In this document: piece by piece, positions 9,945-21,164 of the stretch | Numbering within the stretch: the first letter of the stretch is position 1 | How the letters are laid out: every line of letters begins with the position of its first letter | DNA from: Apricaphanius iberus | Lineage: Eukaryota > Chordata > Actinopteri > Cyprinodontiformes > Aphaniidae | Length of the DNA stretch: 64,000 nucleotides | Assembly (NCBI GenBank): GCA_028564705.1 | Contig: JAPXFQ010001677.1 | Coordinates: 62,001 to 126,000 of the forward strand | Direction: 5' to 3' | Translations under genes and position numbers: made by a program | Notes under the pieces: generated by a model | The model's database searches: none | What the model saw: only the letters and a program-made list of their open reading frames with translations | Told to the model about the DNA's origin: nothing

Positions 9945-12130
9945 GATCAGTCCTGGAGGTGGGGCACGTTGGTGAGCGCCTGGTGGCCGGGCCTTTACCC
10001 ATGGGGCCCGGCCGGGCTCAGCCCGAAGAGGCAACATGGGCCCCCCTTCCCATGAGCTCACCACCTGTGGGAGGGGCCATAGGAGTCAGGTGCAGTGTAA
10101 GATGGGCGGTGACCGAAGGCGGGGACCTTGGCGGTCTGATCCTCGGCTGCAGAAGCTGGCTCTTGGGACGTGGAACGTCACCTCTCTGGTGGGAAAGGAG
10201 CCGGAGCTGGTGTGTGAGGTCGAGAGGTTCCGACTGGACATCGTCAGCCTTGCCTCGACGCACAGCTCTGGCTCTGGCTCTGGAACTCGTCTCCTCGAGA
10301 GGGGTTGGACTCTTTTCCACTCTGTAGTTGCTCCCGTTGAGCTGGGGTGGGCATACTTGTTGGTCCCCATTTCGGTGCCTGTACGTTGGGGTTCACCCCG
10401 GTGAATGAGCGGGTAGCCTCCCTCCGCCTATGGGTGGGGGGGCGGGTTCTGACTATTGTTTGTGCTTATGCGCCAAGCGGTAGATCAGATTACCAACCCT
10501 TTCTGGAGGCATTGGAGGGGGTGCTGGAGAGTGCTGCTTCCGCGGACTCCCTCATTCTGCTGGGGGACTTAAACGGTCACGTGGGCAATGAAAGTGAGAC
10601 CTGGAGAGGTGTGGTTGGGCAGAATGGCCCCCTCCAATCTGAACCAGAGCGGTGTTTTGTTGTTGGACTTCTGTGCTCGCCATGGATTGTCCATAACGAA
10701 GACCATGTTGAAGCATAAGGGTGTTCATGTGTGCACTTGGCACCAGGACACCTTAGGCCGCAGCTCGAAGATCGATTGGTTGTTGTTGTTGGAAGCGGTC
10801 TGCCACCAACGCTGTTTACAGTAGTGGGGGTGGTGTACTGCTGACCTTGACACGGGACGTTTTGGGTCGGTGGATGGAATACTTCGAAGACCTCCTCAAT
10901 CCTCAATTGGAAGCAGAGTCTGGGGACTTTGGGACGGCCTCTCCAATCACTGGTGCTGAGGTCACTGAGGTTGTTAAAAAGATCCTTGGTGGCAAGGCTC
11001 CAGGGGTGGATGAGATTCGCCCGGAGTTCCTTAAGGCTCTGGATGTTGTAGGACTGTGTTGGTTAACGCGGCTCTGCAATATTGCGTGGACATCGGGGGC
11101 AGTTCCCTTGGATTGGCAGGCTGGGGTGTTGGTCCCCCTCTTTAAAAAGGGGGACCACAGAGTGTGTTCCAACTATAGGGGGATTGTACTTCTGAGCCTC
11201 CTTGGTAAGGTCTATTCAGGGGTTCTGGAGAGGAGGGTCCAACGGATAGTCGAACCTCAGATCCAGGAGGAACAATGCAGTTTTCGTCCTGGCCATGAAA
11301 CACTGGACCAGCTCTATACACTCAGCAGGGTCCTGGAGGGTGCGTGGGAGTACGCCCAACCGGTTTACATGTGTTTTGTGGACTTGGAGAAGGCGTTCGA
11401 CCGTGTCCCTCTGGGAGTCCTGTGGGGGGTACTCGGGGAGTATGGGGTACCAGGGCCTTTGATAAGGGCTGTTAGGTCCCTGTATGACCGGTGTCAGAGT
11501 CTGGTTCGCATTGCCGGCAGTAAGTCGGACTCGTTTCCAGTGAGAGTTGGACTCCACCAAGGTTGCCCTTTTTTACCGATCCTGTTCATTATATGGACAG
11601 GATTTCTAGGCGCAGCCAAGGTGTTGAGGGGGCCGTTTTGGTGACCTCAGGATCGGGTCGCTGCTTTCGCAGATGATGTGGTCCTGTTGGCTTCCTCTGA
11701 ACGTGATATACAACTTTCGCCGGAGCGGTTCGCAGCCTGGTGTGAAGCGGCTGGGAAGAGGATCAGCACCTCCAAATCCGAGACCATGGTCTTGAGCCGG
11801 AAAAGGGTAGGGAGCCTTCTTCGGGTCGGGGATGGGGTCCTTCCTCAAGTGAAGGAGTTCAAGTATCTGGGGGTCTTTTTACGAATGAGGGAAAAATGGA
11901 GCGGGAGATCGATAGACGGATTGGTAAGGCGTCTGCAGTCATGCGGGCGCTGTACCGGTCTGTCGTGGTAAAGACAGAGCTGAGCCAAAAGGCAAAGCTC
12001 TCAATTTACCAGTCGGTTTACGGTCTTACCCTCATCTATTGTCACGAACTTTGGGTGGTGACCGAAAGAACAAGATCACGGATACAGGCGGCTAAAATGA
12101 GTTTCCTCCGCAGAGTGGTTCGGCTAAAAT
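9945..12130 (+). mobile_element. Rex3-type RTE LINE, broken copy
   Basis: A non-LTR retrotransposon of the RTE clade, on the opposite strand to tspan33 and inside its intron 1. The endonuclease half (about 10160-10830) shows GTWNVTSL and LLGDLNGHVGNE. The reverse transcriptase half (10847 on) shows WQAGVLVPLFKKGD, SNYRGI, FVDLEKAFDRVP, HQGCPF.PILF and later FADDVVLLAS, then the conserved SIYQSVYG and RRVVRL. WQ.GV.V and QGCPL.P correspond to the sites usually used to recognise Rex3. The frame is broken several times, including near 10640 and 11645. The linker between the two domains is largely deleted around 10810-10850. The copy stops near 12127 without a 3' UTR or terminal repeat. It is GC-rich compared with its surroundings. 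Confidence 0.85.
10847..11644 (+). pseudogene. Rex3 reverse transcriptase, longest intact segment
   Basis: The 265-codon frame holds reverse transcriptase fingers and palm up to the QGCP block. It loses frame at about 11600, just before the FADD catalytic box, which reappears in another frame at about 11674. The FADD aspartates themselves are present. The element cannot make a full polymerase as it stands. This is the longest open frame in the window, yet it is transposon debris and not a host gene. Confidence 0.85.
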
Positions 12131-13900
12131 TGTTTATCCTACGCTAAACTACATTTGCCACGACACAATCTTATTTGAACCTTCCTTAGAATAATGGGAG
12201 GGTGGCACGGTTGTGTAGCGAATCACAGTTAAAGGAAAGAAAACTAGCTGTTAGCTGATTCGGGGGTGCATTGCTAGTAGGTCTGCAGCTAACCACCCTT
12301 AGCTTTGACGTCATGGTCCTATCGGCTTGGTCCAGCAATCTTCTTCCTGGTCTGGTCCTTTTCCAAGAGACCTCAGCTGCGTCGATTTTGTGCAGCTCTC
12401 GGTTCATCAGGGAAGGGAGGCTCTCTCTCAGTAGAATCTTTAAATCAGAAGATTTTTTTCTGCAGAGATTTGAACTAGTCAATCAGGACTTTCATACAGT
12501 TCACCTGATTGATGCACAGACTGTAAAAGTCTTTTGGATCCAAAGAGTTTCCTCCAGAAGCTCACTACCCCCTCTCCAGTAAAGGATGGTAGTTTAGCAC
12601 ACTTTGTTTCCAATGTGGGCCGGTCGACAAAACAGAGGAATGGAGCGAAGCTTTGTGCTTACATAGGGGTGATGTTCAAACTTCCCCATCTTCCTGAACG
12701 GATGCGTTTCGGTCACATGTAATCTGTGTATTAACCCTGAAGGAGGTCAAAATGTGACAAAAATCTGTCAGTATATCCCATTTAACTTAATGAAAGATTT
12801 TTATTCAGTATGGAGTGCCTCGAATCTCCCCCTTTTTTAAATTTTTCTGGATATGCCTTGACAGTCCTGAAGACCATTGTTACTGGACACACATTTCCCA
12901 CTGATGCCGTCACCTTTTCAACCCCCCCTCTTCCTGTTAAACTAGGACAGCATTGAGTGATTATCAGAGGTCTGTGTTTGAGTCCTGTCACCATGGCTGT
13001 GGCACAACATGGATGTCCATGTCTTGATAGGTCTGCAGGGGGTCCATCCTCTTCATGTCCCGATGATAGATTGAACAGAGCGCTGGAAGATGTTCAAAGC
13101 TGTAACTCTGATTTGAGCTGACTTCATTAACGTAAAATGATGCAAGGTCTTCTCCGGCTTTGCACCAACAGGGTTCCCGGAAAGATCACAGCTCTCTGAT
13201 GTCAAACGTTTTACGTATTTCTCTAGTTTCTTCAGTATAAAACACGTCAAGTTAACTAAATGTGAATGTACATGGCTGTATGTGTCCTTAAATTATCTAA
13301 TTCACTCCTCAGATCCAGAAAGTTTAAATCCAATTTAATGTGTTTTTGGCTTAAATGATTCACAGATTTGTGATTTGCTTTTAGTTAAAAAATATTTCTC
13401 AGGTAATTACAATATAAGAATAGGATTAAAAAATCCTGAAACGCAATCAACAGATGTTTAAAAAAACCTAGACATTAGTAAAACCTTCCTTTGAAGCAGA
13501 ATAAAAATAAAAAAGGCGTAAAGAAGTAAAACATGTGGGTCTCTGTTTTAATCATCTGAAGCATGTTCATTTTTCTTTTTTTCTCCTGTTGTTTTCTCAT
13601 AACTTTTATCCATTTCGGATTTGTTTAAATATCACATCTCTTTCCAAAAGAGCTCAAGATTTAAATGAGTCCAAAAATAAAAAGATAGATTTACCTGGTT
13701 GTTGTTTAAGCTAGGCAGTTTCGGCTGTCGGATGTACCAAAACATGACAGACCTACCTTCCAATGCAAATTCATAATTTTGTGATTGCCGTGGAAAAACG
13801 AGCCATTCTGGGTAAAGCTCTGATAATGCGTCCTCGACTTAAGAGTAGACACACACCCTTCATTGACATGTTCCAGTAACCAACTTCACAGTTGGTAGTA
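12131..13900. other. tspan33 intron 1, unassigned
   Basis: Mixed composition. Small open frames at 12271-12582 and 12782-13250 show no recognisable domain. A moderately GC-rich stretch at 12270-12480 could be part of an unidentified repeat. Confidence 0.4.
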
Positions 13901-13919
13901 TATAACTATTGGTCTTAAA

Positions 13920-14290
13920 ACTATTAACCCTTGCAGGTCAGGAATCGGCTGGTCAGAGATTCTTTCCAACTTCTGATCACTTCAACGAAATTTTCCCTGA
14001 TTTCAAAACATCTATACCCCCATGGGAAGTCATCTGTCTGAGGCAAAAATACAAAATATCATGACAATAACCTCAGCAGAAATCCCACTATTCGTTTAAG
14101 CACAAATGGGTGAGTATTTCAGTTCCATGTGGAGCAGCAGGAAAATGAGACTTTGAGTTCAGGCCACAGTAGGTGAACTGTTGGTATTCTAAGTGCAATC
14201 TTTTTTTTATATATATTTTTTTTATGTAGTTCTCTGTTCAGCTTGTTTGGATTGAAACGTCTTAATAATGTATTACAAAATGTATACTCT
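13920..14290 (+). repeat. Unclassified repeat family A, copy 1
   Basis: It shares TTCCCTGATTTCAAAA (13993-14008), an AAGTCATCTGTC block, ATCCCACTATT, GTGAGTATTTCAGTTC and GAGTTCAGGCCAC in the same order and spacing as 32890-33320. The two align over more than 300 bp. No terminal repeats or coding motif were seen. Confidence 0.65.
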
Positions 14291-14710
14291 GGAATATGTT
14301 ATCATTTCAAAATTTATGGGTAAAAACAGATGACTGAATTTTGTTTTTGTTAAAATGACTGACAAAAGTATCTTGTGTGCATATGTAGATTAATCGTTTT
14401 TCTGAGAGCAAGTCCGGTTCTGAGGTAAGTTCTGCTGTATGAGGAGGCTTTACTTGGATTGTTATTACTGTCTTGTGCATGTGATAAAATTGCTCCAGGA
14501 TAGGTTATCAAGCAGCTGAAGGTGTTAGTTCACTTTAAATAATCCTTCCAATAAAGCAGCAAAGCAGGAGGTAAACAGGTGGTGTGTGGCTGCTTTAGGT
14601 TGATGGCACCAATTCCCCCATTCTCTTTGATTCTTTGTCTTATATTACATAACACTGTCCTTAGTTTGGTTATTTCCAGCCTCCAGATTCACAGCCGCTT
14701 AACGAGCAGA

Positions 14711-14731
14711 GTGTGTGTGTGTGTGTGTGTG
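14711..14731. repeat. (GT)n microsatellite
   Basis: About ten uninterrupted GT units in intron 1 of tspan33. Confidence 0.9.
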
Positions 14732-15089
14732 AACAATGCTGTTGTTTATCCTGAAAGACATGCTTTATTTATATTTGAAAAGTTAATATTGGATAACTTG
14801 AGGTCTGAAGATGCGGTTCATGGTTTAATTAGCTGTAAAAGAGGCTTGTTCTTTATATGGAAGGCCTGTGTGTCTCATTCCTACTTTAGAACTTCTGAAG
14901 GAGTAAATCATTGCCTTAAATAGTTTTTTTGTTTCAATAGGTACCTTGACGAAACAATAGCTATAGAAACATGGAGAAAATGAATGTTTTCTTTGGTACA
15001 ACTGTTTTCAAGGCTTTTATAAATGGGACAATTTTTCTAAAGAGCCATCGTCTGTTGTTCAGGAGTGCCTTCACCTCCATTTCATTTTC

Positions 15090-15560
15090 AACTATCTTTA
15101 TTTTTCAACGCCGGTGTGCATGTGAACACGGGTGGTGGTGAGACATGCCTACGCACGCAGTGATTGTGTTCCAGCTCTGTTTATCAGCCTTTTCAAAGGG
15201 ATGATTCAGGCTTCTCCCGGAGGATTTTACTGCAGAGGTGAACTGAGCCACGGGGATGTGGGGACAAAGGCCTGATGGATTAGTGCTGTGCCATTCTCTC
15301 CTGAGCCCCGTGTCTGATAAACAAAGTGAACGTAGCTCGGCCGGGTGGCTGCTGGGGCGGCAGTTATTGCTGATTGGCTGTGATATCAGTGAGGGTGCGT
15401 CGTAGTGTTTTGCTCCCTCGCCGTGTTTGTGTTGTGTCGGATGAGCCTGGATCTGATAGAGGTGAAAGAAGTTACAGGTGTGGTCTTGTGTGCCAAAGCA
15501 GAAGAGTGATGGGAAATGTGGGTAGTTAGAGTTTTAGAGTCGGACACGCAGGTTATCAGT
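15090..15560. promoter_or_regulatory. GC-rich, repeat-poor island in tspan33 intron 1, possible enhancer
   Basis: Unlike its AT-rich, transposon-filled surroundings this stretch is GC-richer, carries several CpG and has no repeat motif. It holds CTGATAA-type GATA sites in both orientations (TTATCAG at 15181-15187 and CTGATAA at 15314-15320), the second running into a forkhead-like TAAACA. TSPAN33 is expressed in erythroid cells in mammals, where GATA factors act. Calling this an enhancer is inference from composition and motifs. Confidence 0.3.
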
Positions 15561-15732
15561 GCTCCTCCGTATGTTTATCGCTTTATGTAAATGGAATAGG
15601 TTCCTGGATTCTGGATCCAGAGTTTATTAGGCTGAAAACTTCCCACTGCCTGGAAAACATATATGCATAATTATGAAATAAGTCTGATAATTGTGTGTAA
15701 TTTAGGCTTCTGAATCTAAATCTATATGAAAC

Positions 15733-16425
15733 ACACTGAACAAAAATATAAACGCAACACTCTTGTTTTTGCTCCCATTTTTTATAAGATGAAACATTTT
15801 CTACATACACAAAGTAAGTAGTTCTCTCAAATATTGTTCACAAATCTGTCTAAATCTGTGATAGTTAGCACTTCTCTTTTGCTGAGATAACCCATCCCAT
15901 CTCACAAGTGTGCCATATCAAGAGGCTGATTAGACAGCATGATTATTGCACAAGTGTGTCTTAGGCCACAATGAAAGGCCACTATGAAATGTTCAGTTGT
16001 ATCACTCAGCACAATGACACAGATTTTACAAGTTTTGAGGGAACGTGCAATTGGCATGCTGACAGCAGGAATGTTAGCTGTTGCTCGTGAATTGAATGTT
16101 CATTTCTCTACCATAAGCCATCACCAAATTTTGCAGTACATCCAATCAGCCTCACAACAGCAGACCACATGTAACCACATCAACCCAAGACCTCTACATC
16201 CAGCATGTTCACCTCCAAGATCGTCTGAGACCAGCCACTCTGACAGCTGCTGAAACGATCGGTTTGCATGACCAAACTGCAAACCAAACATGCACAAACT
16301 GTCAGAAACCGTCTCAGAGATATTCATCTGCATGCTCATCGTCCTCATATGATGTGTCCCCTTTATGAGACTATCCTACAACAACAGAGTGGTGTCTGTC
16401 GGAAACTTCTTTAGTTCTGCTGCAA
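15733..16425 (+). mobile_element. Tc1-like transposon fragment
   Basis: It starts with TGAACAAAAATATAAACGCA, a well-known fish Tc1-like left end. TGCTCCCATTTT, CACAAATCTGTCTAAATCTG, GTGTGCCATATCAAGA and the transposase start (VLRERAIGMLTAGM, about 16030-16080) follow. The helix-turn-helix DNA-binding part is recognisable as VARELNVHFSTIS. The frame is then broken by deletions: a Phe-Arg-rich segment is missing at about 16125. The catalytic half and right end are gone after about 16425. Confidence 0.8.
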
Positions 16426-16554
16426 CACAAATTGTTAAAGGAGATCCTTCATGCCCACAGCAATCAAGATCTATAACACTTTGAATAAATTAATATAAGC
16501 TACAACAATCATTAATTTCCCTCTGGGCTCAATGAATTATTTTTAAAATCTGAA

Positions 16555-16875
16555 TGAATAGATTTAGTTTACAAATCAAATATTGAGCTTCAAACTAAAT
16601 ATTTAGTTTAAAGCTCAATATGTAGCTAGCAAATGAGACTGGGAAGACAAATATTTAGCTTCGTCAGTAAAATATTTAAATCATAAACTAAATGTTAAAT
16701 TTTTAAAGTAAATATTTTACTTGTAAACTAAATATTTAGTCTGAAACTGATATTTAGTAAGTAAGATGGAAGCAAATATAACTTAAAAAAATTTTTTTTT
16801 TCCTCTTATGAGATGGATAAATAACCCAAATCATTGCTGTGAATTTCTTACTGTATAATTTCACAAAGTACAGCC
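16555..16875. mobile_element. MITE with palindromic AAGCTAAATATTTAGCTT-type units, copy 1
   Basis: Repeated near-palindromic units (CTAAATATTTAG and relatives) end in AACCCAAATCATTGCTGTGA, which matches the right end of the fuller copy at 34543-35234. The left end is not recognised here. Confidence 0.55.
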
Positions 16876-16879
16876 CTTC

Positions 16880-17475
16880 AGAAAGTGCTCCTAACCACAG
16901 GATGCCCTTCAAGAGGAGTCCTGAGAGTTCTCCCAGCACCTTATTTGTGGCAGTAATTCATGTTTGTACAGCGCAACCCACAAATATGAGTGACCTAGCT
17001 GCATAATCCAGACCTAGGGATCATGCAAATATTTGATAAAAGGACGAAACACATTTAACAGTTACTTTCAGACAACTACCAGCAGGCACACACCGCTGCA
17101 GGTCTTTTATGCCTCAGCATGAGTCAGTGTTCTGCTGATCTGAAAAGACTGCGCCGCACCACATTTGCTTCAGAGACAGAGAGCAAATCGCAGTGCCCAT
17201 TTCCAGCTGTAGTAAACCTAAAACAGGTCGTAATGGAGAGGCTGGACTCCTGCAACTCACGACTATGGTTACATCATATTTCTTCAGTCATTATTTATAA
17301 GGTTTCTATTTGTAGCATTCATCTGTTCTTTAAAAGGTACAACTCTGATAGCTTGTAAATTTTGTAAATTTGTATGCTAAAAACTACTCAGAGTACAAAA
17401 TGCCCTGGGACAGCAGATCTGTACGCTTCCTGTGCTGGTTTTGTGCCGCTGCAGGAGAGACCCAGGTGTACTCAC
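16880..17475. other. Proximal tspan33 intron 1, nothing recognised
   Basis: Between the MITE and exon 1 no repeat or coding motif was recognised. Its closeness to the first exon makes it a candidate for regulatory sequence, without specific support. Confidence 0.4.
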
Positions 17476-17571
17476 CCAAAACAAGAAGCTGAAGAAGAAG
17501 AGAAAATATCTGATCCAGGGATTAACGAAGGAGAACGTCTCAGCTCGGTTCAGATTCGATTCTCTGTCCAT
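17476..17571 (-). CDS. tspan33: tspan33 exon 1: start codon, N-terminus and first half of TM1
   Basis: The exon encodes 32 residues starting MDRESNLNRAETFSF, then VNPWIRYFLFFFSFLFW, the short cytoplasmic N-terminus and start of the first membrane helix. The ATG is in a fair context (A at -3, G at +4). The reading frame runs to a GTGAGT donor just after TGG, phase 0. In human TSPAN33 the first coding exon also ends inside TM1 at an equivalent FW. The next exon is 10.5 kb away. Upstream of the ATG there is no obvious splice acceptor, so 5' UTR or promoter sequence probably follows directly; an AT-rich ATTTAAATA lies about 30 bp upstream but is not proof of a TATA box. Confidence 0.87.
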
Positions 17572-18885
17572 TTTTAAAATGTTTTCTCTCTGATCTGATA
17601 TTTAAATTTCGGCTGCCATCTAACCCTGTGCATGTCCAACCACCATGTGAATCTGAGTTGTTAGCCTGCAGGGCCGTTGAGGTGTTGGGTGTGTGGTGGT
17701 GGTGTGACACTGCCCCACCTCGCTGGTAGGACCCAGAAGGGTCCATGTGGGCTGACAGGTCAGATTACACTAAATAACTGTGTGGGTGAGTGCAGCTGAA
17801 AGGCCCTATGAGCCCTCCATTAGTAGAAAACTTGCTCACCTCAAAGTCCACTTTGCCTCCTCTTTCTGTGTCACATCAAAGTTTTAGATCCTGCATCATA
17901 TCCCCGTGAGCACATTGCCAACTTGCTTCTGTATTTAAGCTTATTGCTTCTGAAAGGCTCATGTTTTAGTGGACAAATTGCAGCTTCAAAAGGTCGATGT
18001 GTCTCTGTGAAATGTAAAGCAAAACAACAGCCGACACAAGCTGGGCAATGCCATCTCTAAAAAAAGAATATCTAATGTAGTCACAAAAAAAAAGAAAGAA
18101 GAGGAAAACAAATTAGGGATTTTGTCATTACGTATCCCATCCAATTTTCCTGATGGATTCCCACAAAAATCAGCCAAATCCAATAGATTGATTTGCAGAA
18201 TAATTTGCAGCAAGAGAGCAGAGGAATCATGATTGGATCCAGTATGGATACATGTTTGTCGGCTCAGCAAAGATTAAATCGTCTCTCCTTGAATTATCTG
18301 ACAGCGCTGCCAGTAATATTATATTCTGGATGTGGACACATATTCACATATTTTCTGCCCTGCCTGGTTATCCCCCTGCAGAGCAGAGTCGAGACAAAAG
18401 CTCCCTTTCGTGGCTTAAAGCCAAGCTGGTAGAACATTAAGACTTAATGAGATTGATCTGCGTTTCCTTTACATCAGACAACTTCTGAGTTTAATCCCCC
18501 TGATACTACACTGGGACAAAGTTGGCCCTTCTTAATTTGCTTGACCTTTTTTGTGTTGTTAAAGCTGTAAGGGATGTCGATGCTATGAAAGTACGACGAT
18601 ATAGAGGCATGCGCTGAACCGGTGAATCTCTTTAAATAAGGATCAAAATGAGGAAGTAACTGAAAAAACGTCAAGCTTTTTTACTTTAATAAAAAAAAGA
18701 AACAAGAGCCCCAATTCTAGGAATCAGAAGTATTTTTGTACAGGTGTAAAAGTATTTCAAAGTTGTTGTTCTTCTGTGCAGGAGCCTCATTAATAAAGGC
18801 CCCTCATCTCTGAACTGAGAATAAATATGAGAATCTGAATGAAAATATTTTGCATTTGGGAGTCATATCACAGTATGTCCATATA
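17572..18885. other. Upstream region of tspan33, no gene seen
   Basis: This contains the presumed 5' UTR and promoter of tspan33 (minus strand). The first 200 bp are moderately GC-rich, with a GTGTGGTGGTGGTGTG stretch near 17690. No CpG island, canonical TATA box or initiator stands out. Confidence 0.4.
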
Positions 18886-18887
18886 GA

Positions 18888-19235
18888 CAAGGCAAGGCAA
18901 TTTTATTTATATAGCACACTTTCGACATGAAGGCAATTCAAGGTGCTTTACATGATTCAGTGGTAGAGAAACCAAACAAATGATAAAAATAAGAAAATTA
19001 AAACAGGTCATTACTAAAAGAAATGCATTTAGTAACTGAAGCATGAAAAATAAAATTTATGTGAGAGGATGAAATTAATAAACATAAGAATTAAAAGACA
19101 AGGTGTAAAGAACACATTTATATTTGTTTAAAAAATATAGATTAAAAACAGATCAAACACAATCGGTTAAAAAATAAGAATAAAAATCACATCACGAGAA
19201 TCAAAGAGTGGTCAAAAACGTTGTTTAGAACTAAA
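18888..19235 (-). mobile_element. LINE 3' tail (L2/CR1-like), antisense
   Basis: GGCAAGGCAATTTTATTTAT followed by AGGCAATTCAAGGTGCTTTAC and CATGATTCAGTG is the exact antisense of the tail at 28485-28544. Coding sequence is not recognised further in. Confidence 0.7.
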
Positions 19236-19239
19236 AGAC

Positions 19240-21164
19240 AGCTCTCATATGTACATCTTCAGATTATATTGCGATAACCATCCTTATAGTTGAAGCCACA
19301 ATTCAGCCAGTTTTACCAACACATTTACCAGTTGAAAAAACACATGCAAAGCACTTGGACGTTGATGTGAGGGCAGAAGTTACACGTGATATTTAAACTG
19401 AATCATCTCTCAATGAGCAAATATGAAATGGAGGAGGCGGTTTTGACCGACAAAAACACAGCAGGGGCCTTTCTGGTGACCATCAAGCGCTGCTGCGACA
19501 AAGAGGCGATGTATTGTAATTGTGAATATGTGATGTTATGGGAAAAGTTTACTCAGGATTCTAAAAATAAGGTGAGACAGAATCCCTGAAAGCATTTTAG
19601 AGTATTTATTATAAAAATGATGAAGAGAGAATAGGCTGACCCCCTACATTTCCTAACTCACCCACCCTAGATTACCAATTAAATACATAAACACTATGAC
19701 AGTCTTAATCTTTCAGTAGCCAATCTCTTTGCTCCAAGTCAGGTTTCCCAACGAGGCAGCATGCATCTTCGCTGATTGTGTTGATTGCAGAAAGGAGCTC
19801 ATCTTGTCCAAACGTCAGAATGTTCCCGTAGATGTCCAGTGTCCCCCAAATAAGCAGTGGCTCTTGGTCCATCAGATCAAACATCAGATCCATCACATTA
19901 TTTTGTTCTTGACACAGTTTTGACACAGTTTGTCCCGTGCTGCTCCTGATCCAATCTCCCTTCTCTGATGAGGAGCCAATCCAATCTCCTTCAGATTAGG
20001 ACTGTCCCAGCTTCCGTAAATCAGCAGCCTCTGACCCACTTAGAAGTGTCACTCAGAAGGAGGATTATATTCAGGTCCAAAAGTTCCATATCAGTGATTA
20101 TCATGCTTTGACTTCGTCTACTTCACTCCCTTTAGCTTCTGCTTACTGCCCGAGTGAAAGAAAGGCTAACATATAGGGGCACATGTTGCCATCTATCGTG
20201 GAGCAGTCGAACATATTTCACTTAACGATTCGATTTTCTGATTGACATGTAAACTGGGACTCAGCTTTCCCAAAAAGCTTGATTTAAGCTAGTTTATACT
20301 TCTCCAGAAGCAAATTTGATACTAACTTTTTATAGCGGCTATGTCTACTATCTGCCTACTATTGCAGCATTGTTTCAGTTTTTTCTTCAGCCTGTGAACA
20401 CATTTCTCCCTCAAGGATCCATGCATGACAGAAAATAAGTTGCGATTAAGCGATTACTAAAAATGCATGGAAAAAAACACAGCAGCCTATTTTTGTTGCT
20501 TTCCTACACCTCCTTGTGTTCAAAATCGCCAAAAGACCAGATTATATGAATTATCCTTTCAATTTAAAGCAATTATTGCCCAAATGTTGCATTAACTATT
20601 ACACTGATTACAGCAAATATAGAGCATTGTTCTGGTGTAATGATCTCTGGCCGTTGCAGAGCTGAGCAATCACACGCTCTCCATTGACGGAGACAGATGG
20701 TGAGAAAGTGGACCTCTACTCCGTCCGTTATAGCGCAGGTGACGGAGAGCCCTTGCATTGACAGATAATGGCGCTGCATCAATCCGTCTCTGTGAAAATG
20801 GAGTAGTAATAACCAGGCTTTAGATGTGCATGTAAACGTATTGATACCAACACAGCTCTGAGGGCATAAACGCCGTTTCTGAGTGTAAGCACATGTTGCA
20901 GAAGGGTTTTACGAACATTTTTTTGTCATGGTGAGTGATGTTACGGCACCGAAAACTCCTGTTTCATCCTTCCACATGCAGATTCTGATAATGGAGAAAA
21001 CGCAGGTTTTACCTTTGGCCGAAGTATTTACAAAGATTTGTTTTTGGTGCCGAAAATATGTGTTTACGAGTGGATGACAGACCAAACCGTAGAGAAATAT
21101 CTTAGTTTTGTTAGATACCTAGATAACTGTGAACATACCATTAGTCACTCAAAGGCAGCACTAA
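19240..21164. other. Intergenic, with an unidentified old coding-like segment at 19700-20060
   Basis: On the minus strand 19926-19705 reads DLMFDLMDQEPLLIWGTLDI and ends in WLLKD. Upstream, in another frame, is LLIYGSWDSPNLKEIGLAP. The composition looks coding, but no family is recognised and the frames are broken. An 11-bp tandem repeat (GACACAGTTTT) sits at the break near 19912-19932. From 20220 to 21100 there are TGTAAAC-type strings typical of DNA-transposon ends, not resolvable into one element. Confidence 0.3.

Larger units (their letters stand above)
1..17571 (-). other. tspan33: tspan33 gene locus, 3' part missing
   Basis: This interval covers six exons of a tetraspanin gene read on the minus strand; the last exons lie left of base 1. 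Joined in frame they give about 194 residues of an expected roughly 280. Intron sizes from the start are about 10.5 kb, 890, 163, 4907 and 316 bp, all with GT-AG ends. The splice after exon 2 is phase 1 and the others are phase 0. Assignment to TSPAN33 rests on a long string in exon 5 (IVHYRDDLDLQNL), the CCG exon with NCT and SCC, and the TM2-TM3 linker CGCIGALREN. TSPAN33 belongs to the TspanC8 group, which binds ADAM10 and controls its exit from the ER and its surface trafficking; in mammals it is expressed in erythroid and activated B cells. Which teleost paralogue this is cannot be told here. Confidence 0.9.

Noticed and set aside
10018..11560. Several minus-strand frames of 80-114 codons
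   Set aside because: They are shadows opposite the GC-rich Rex3 coding strand.
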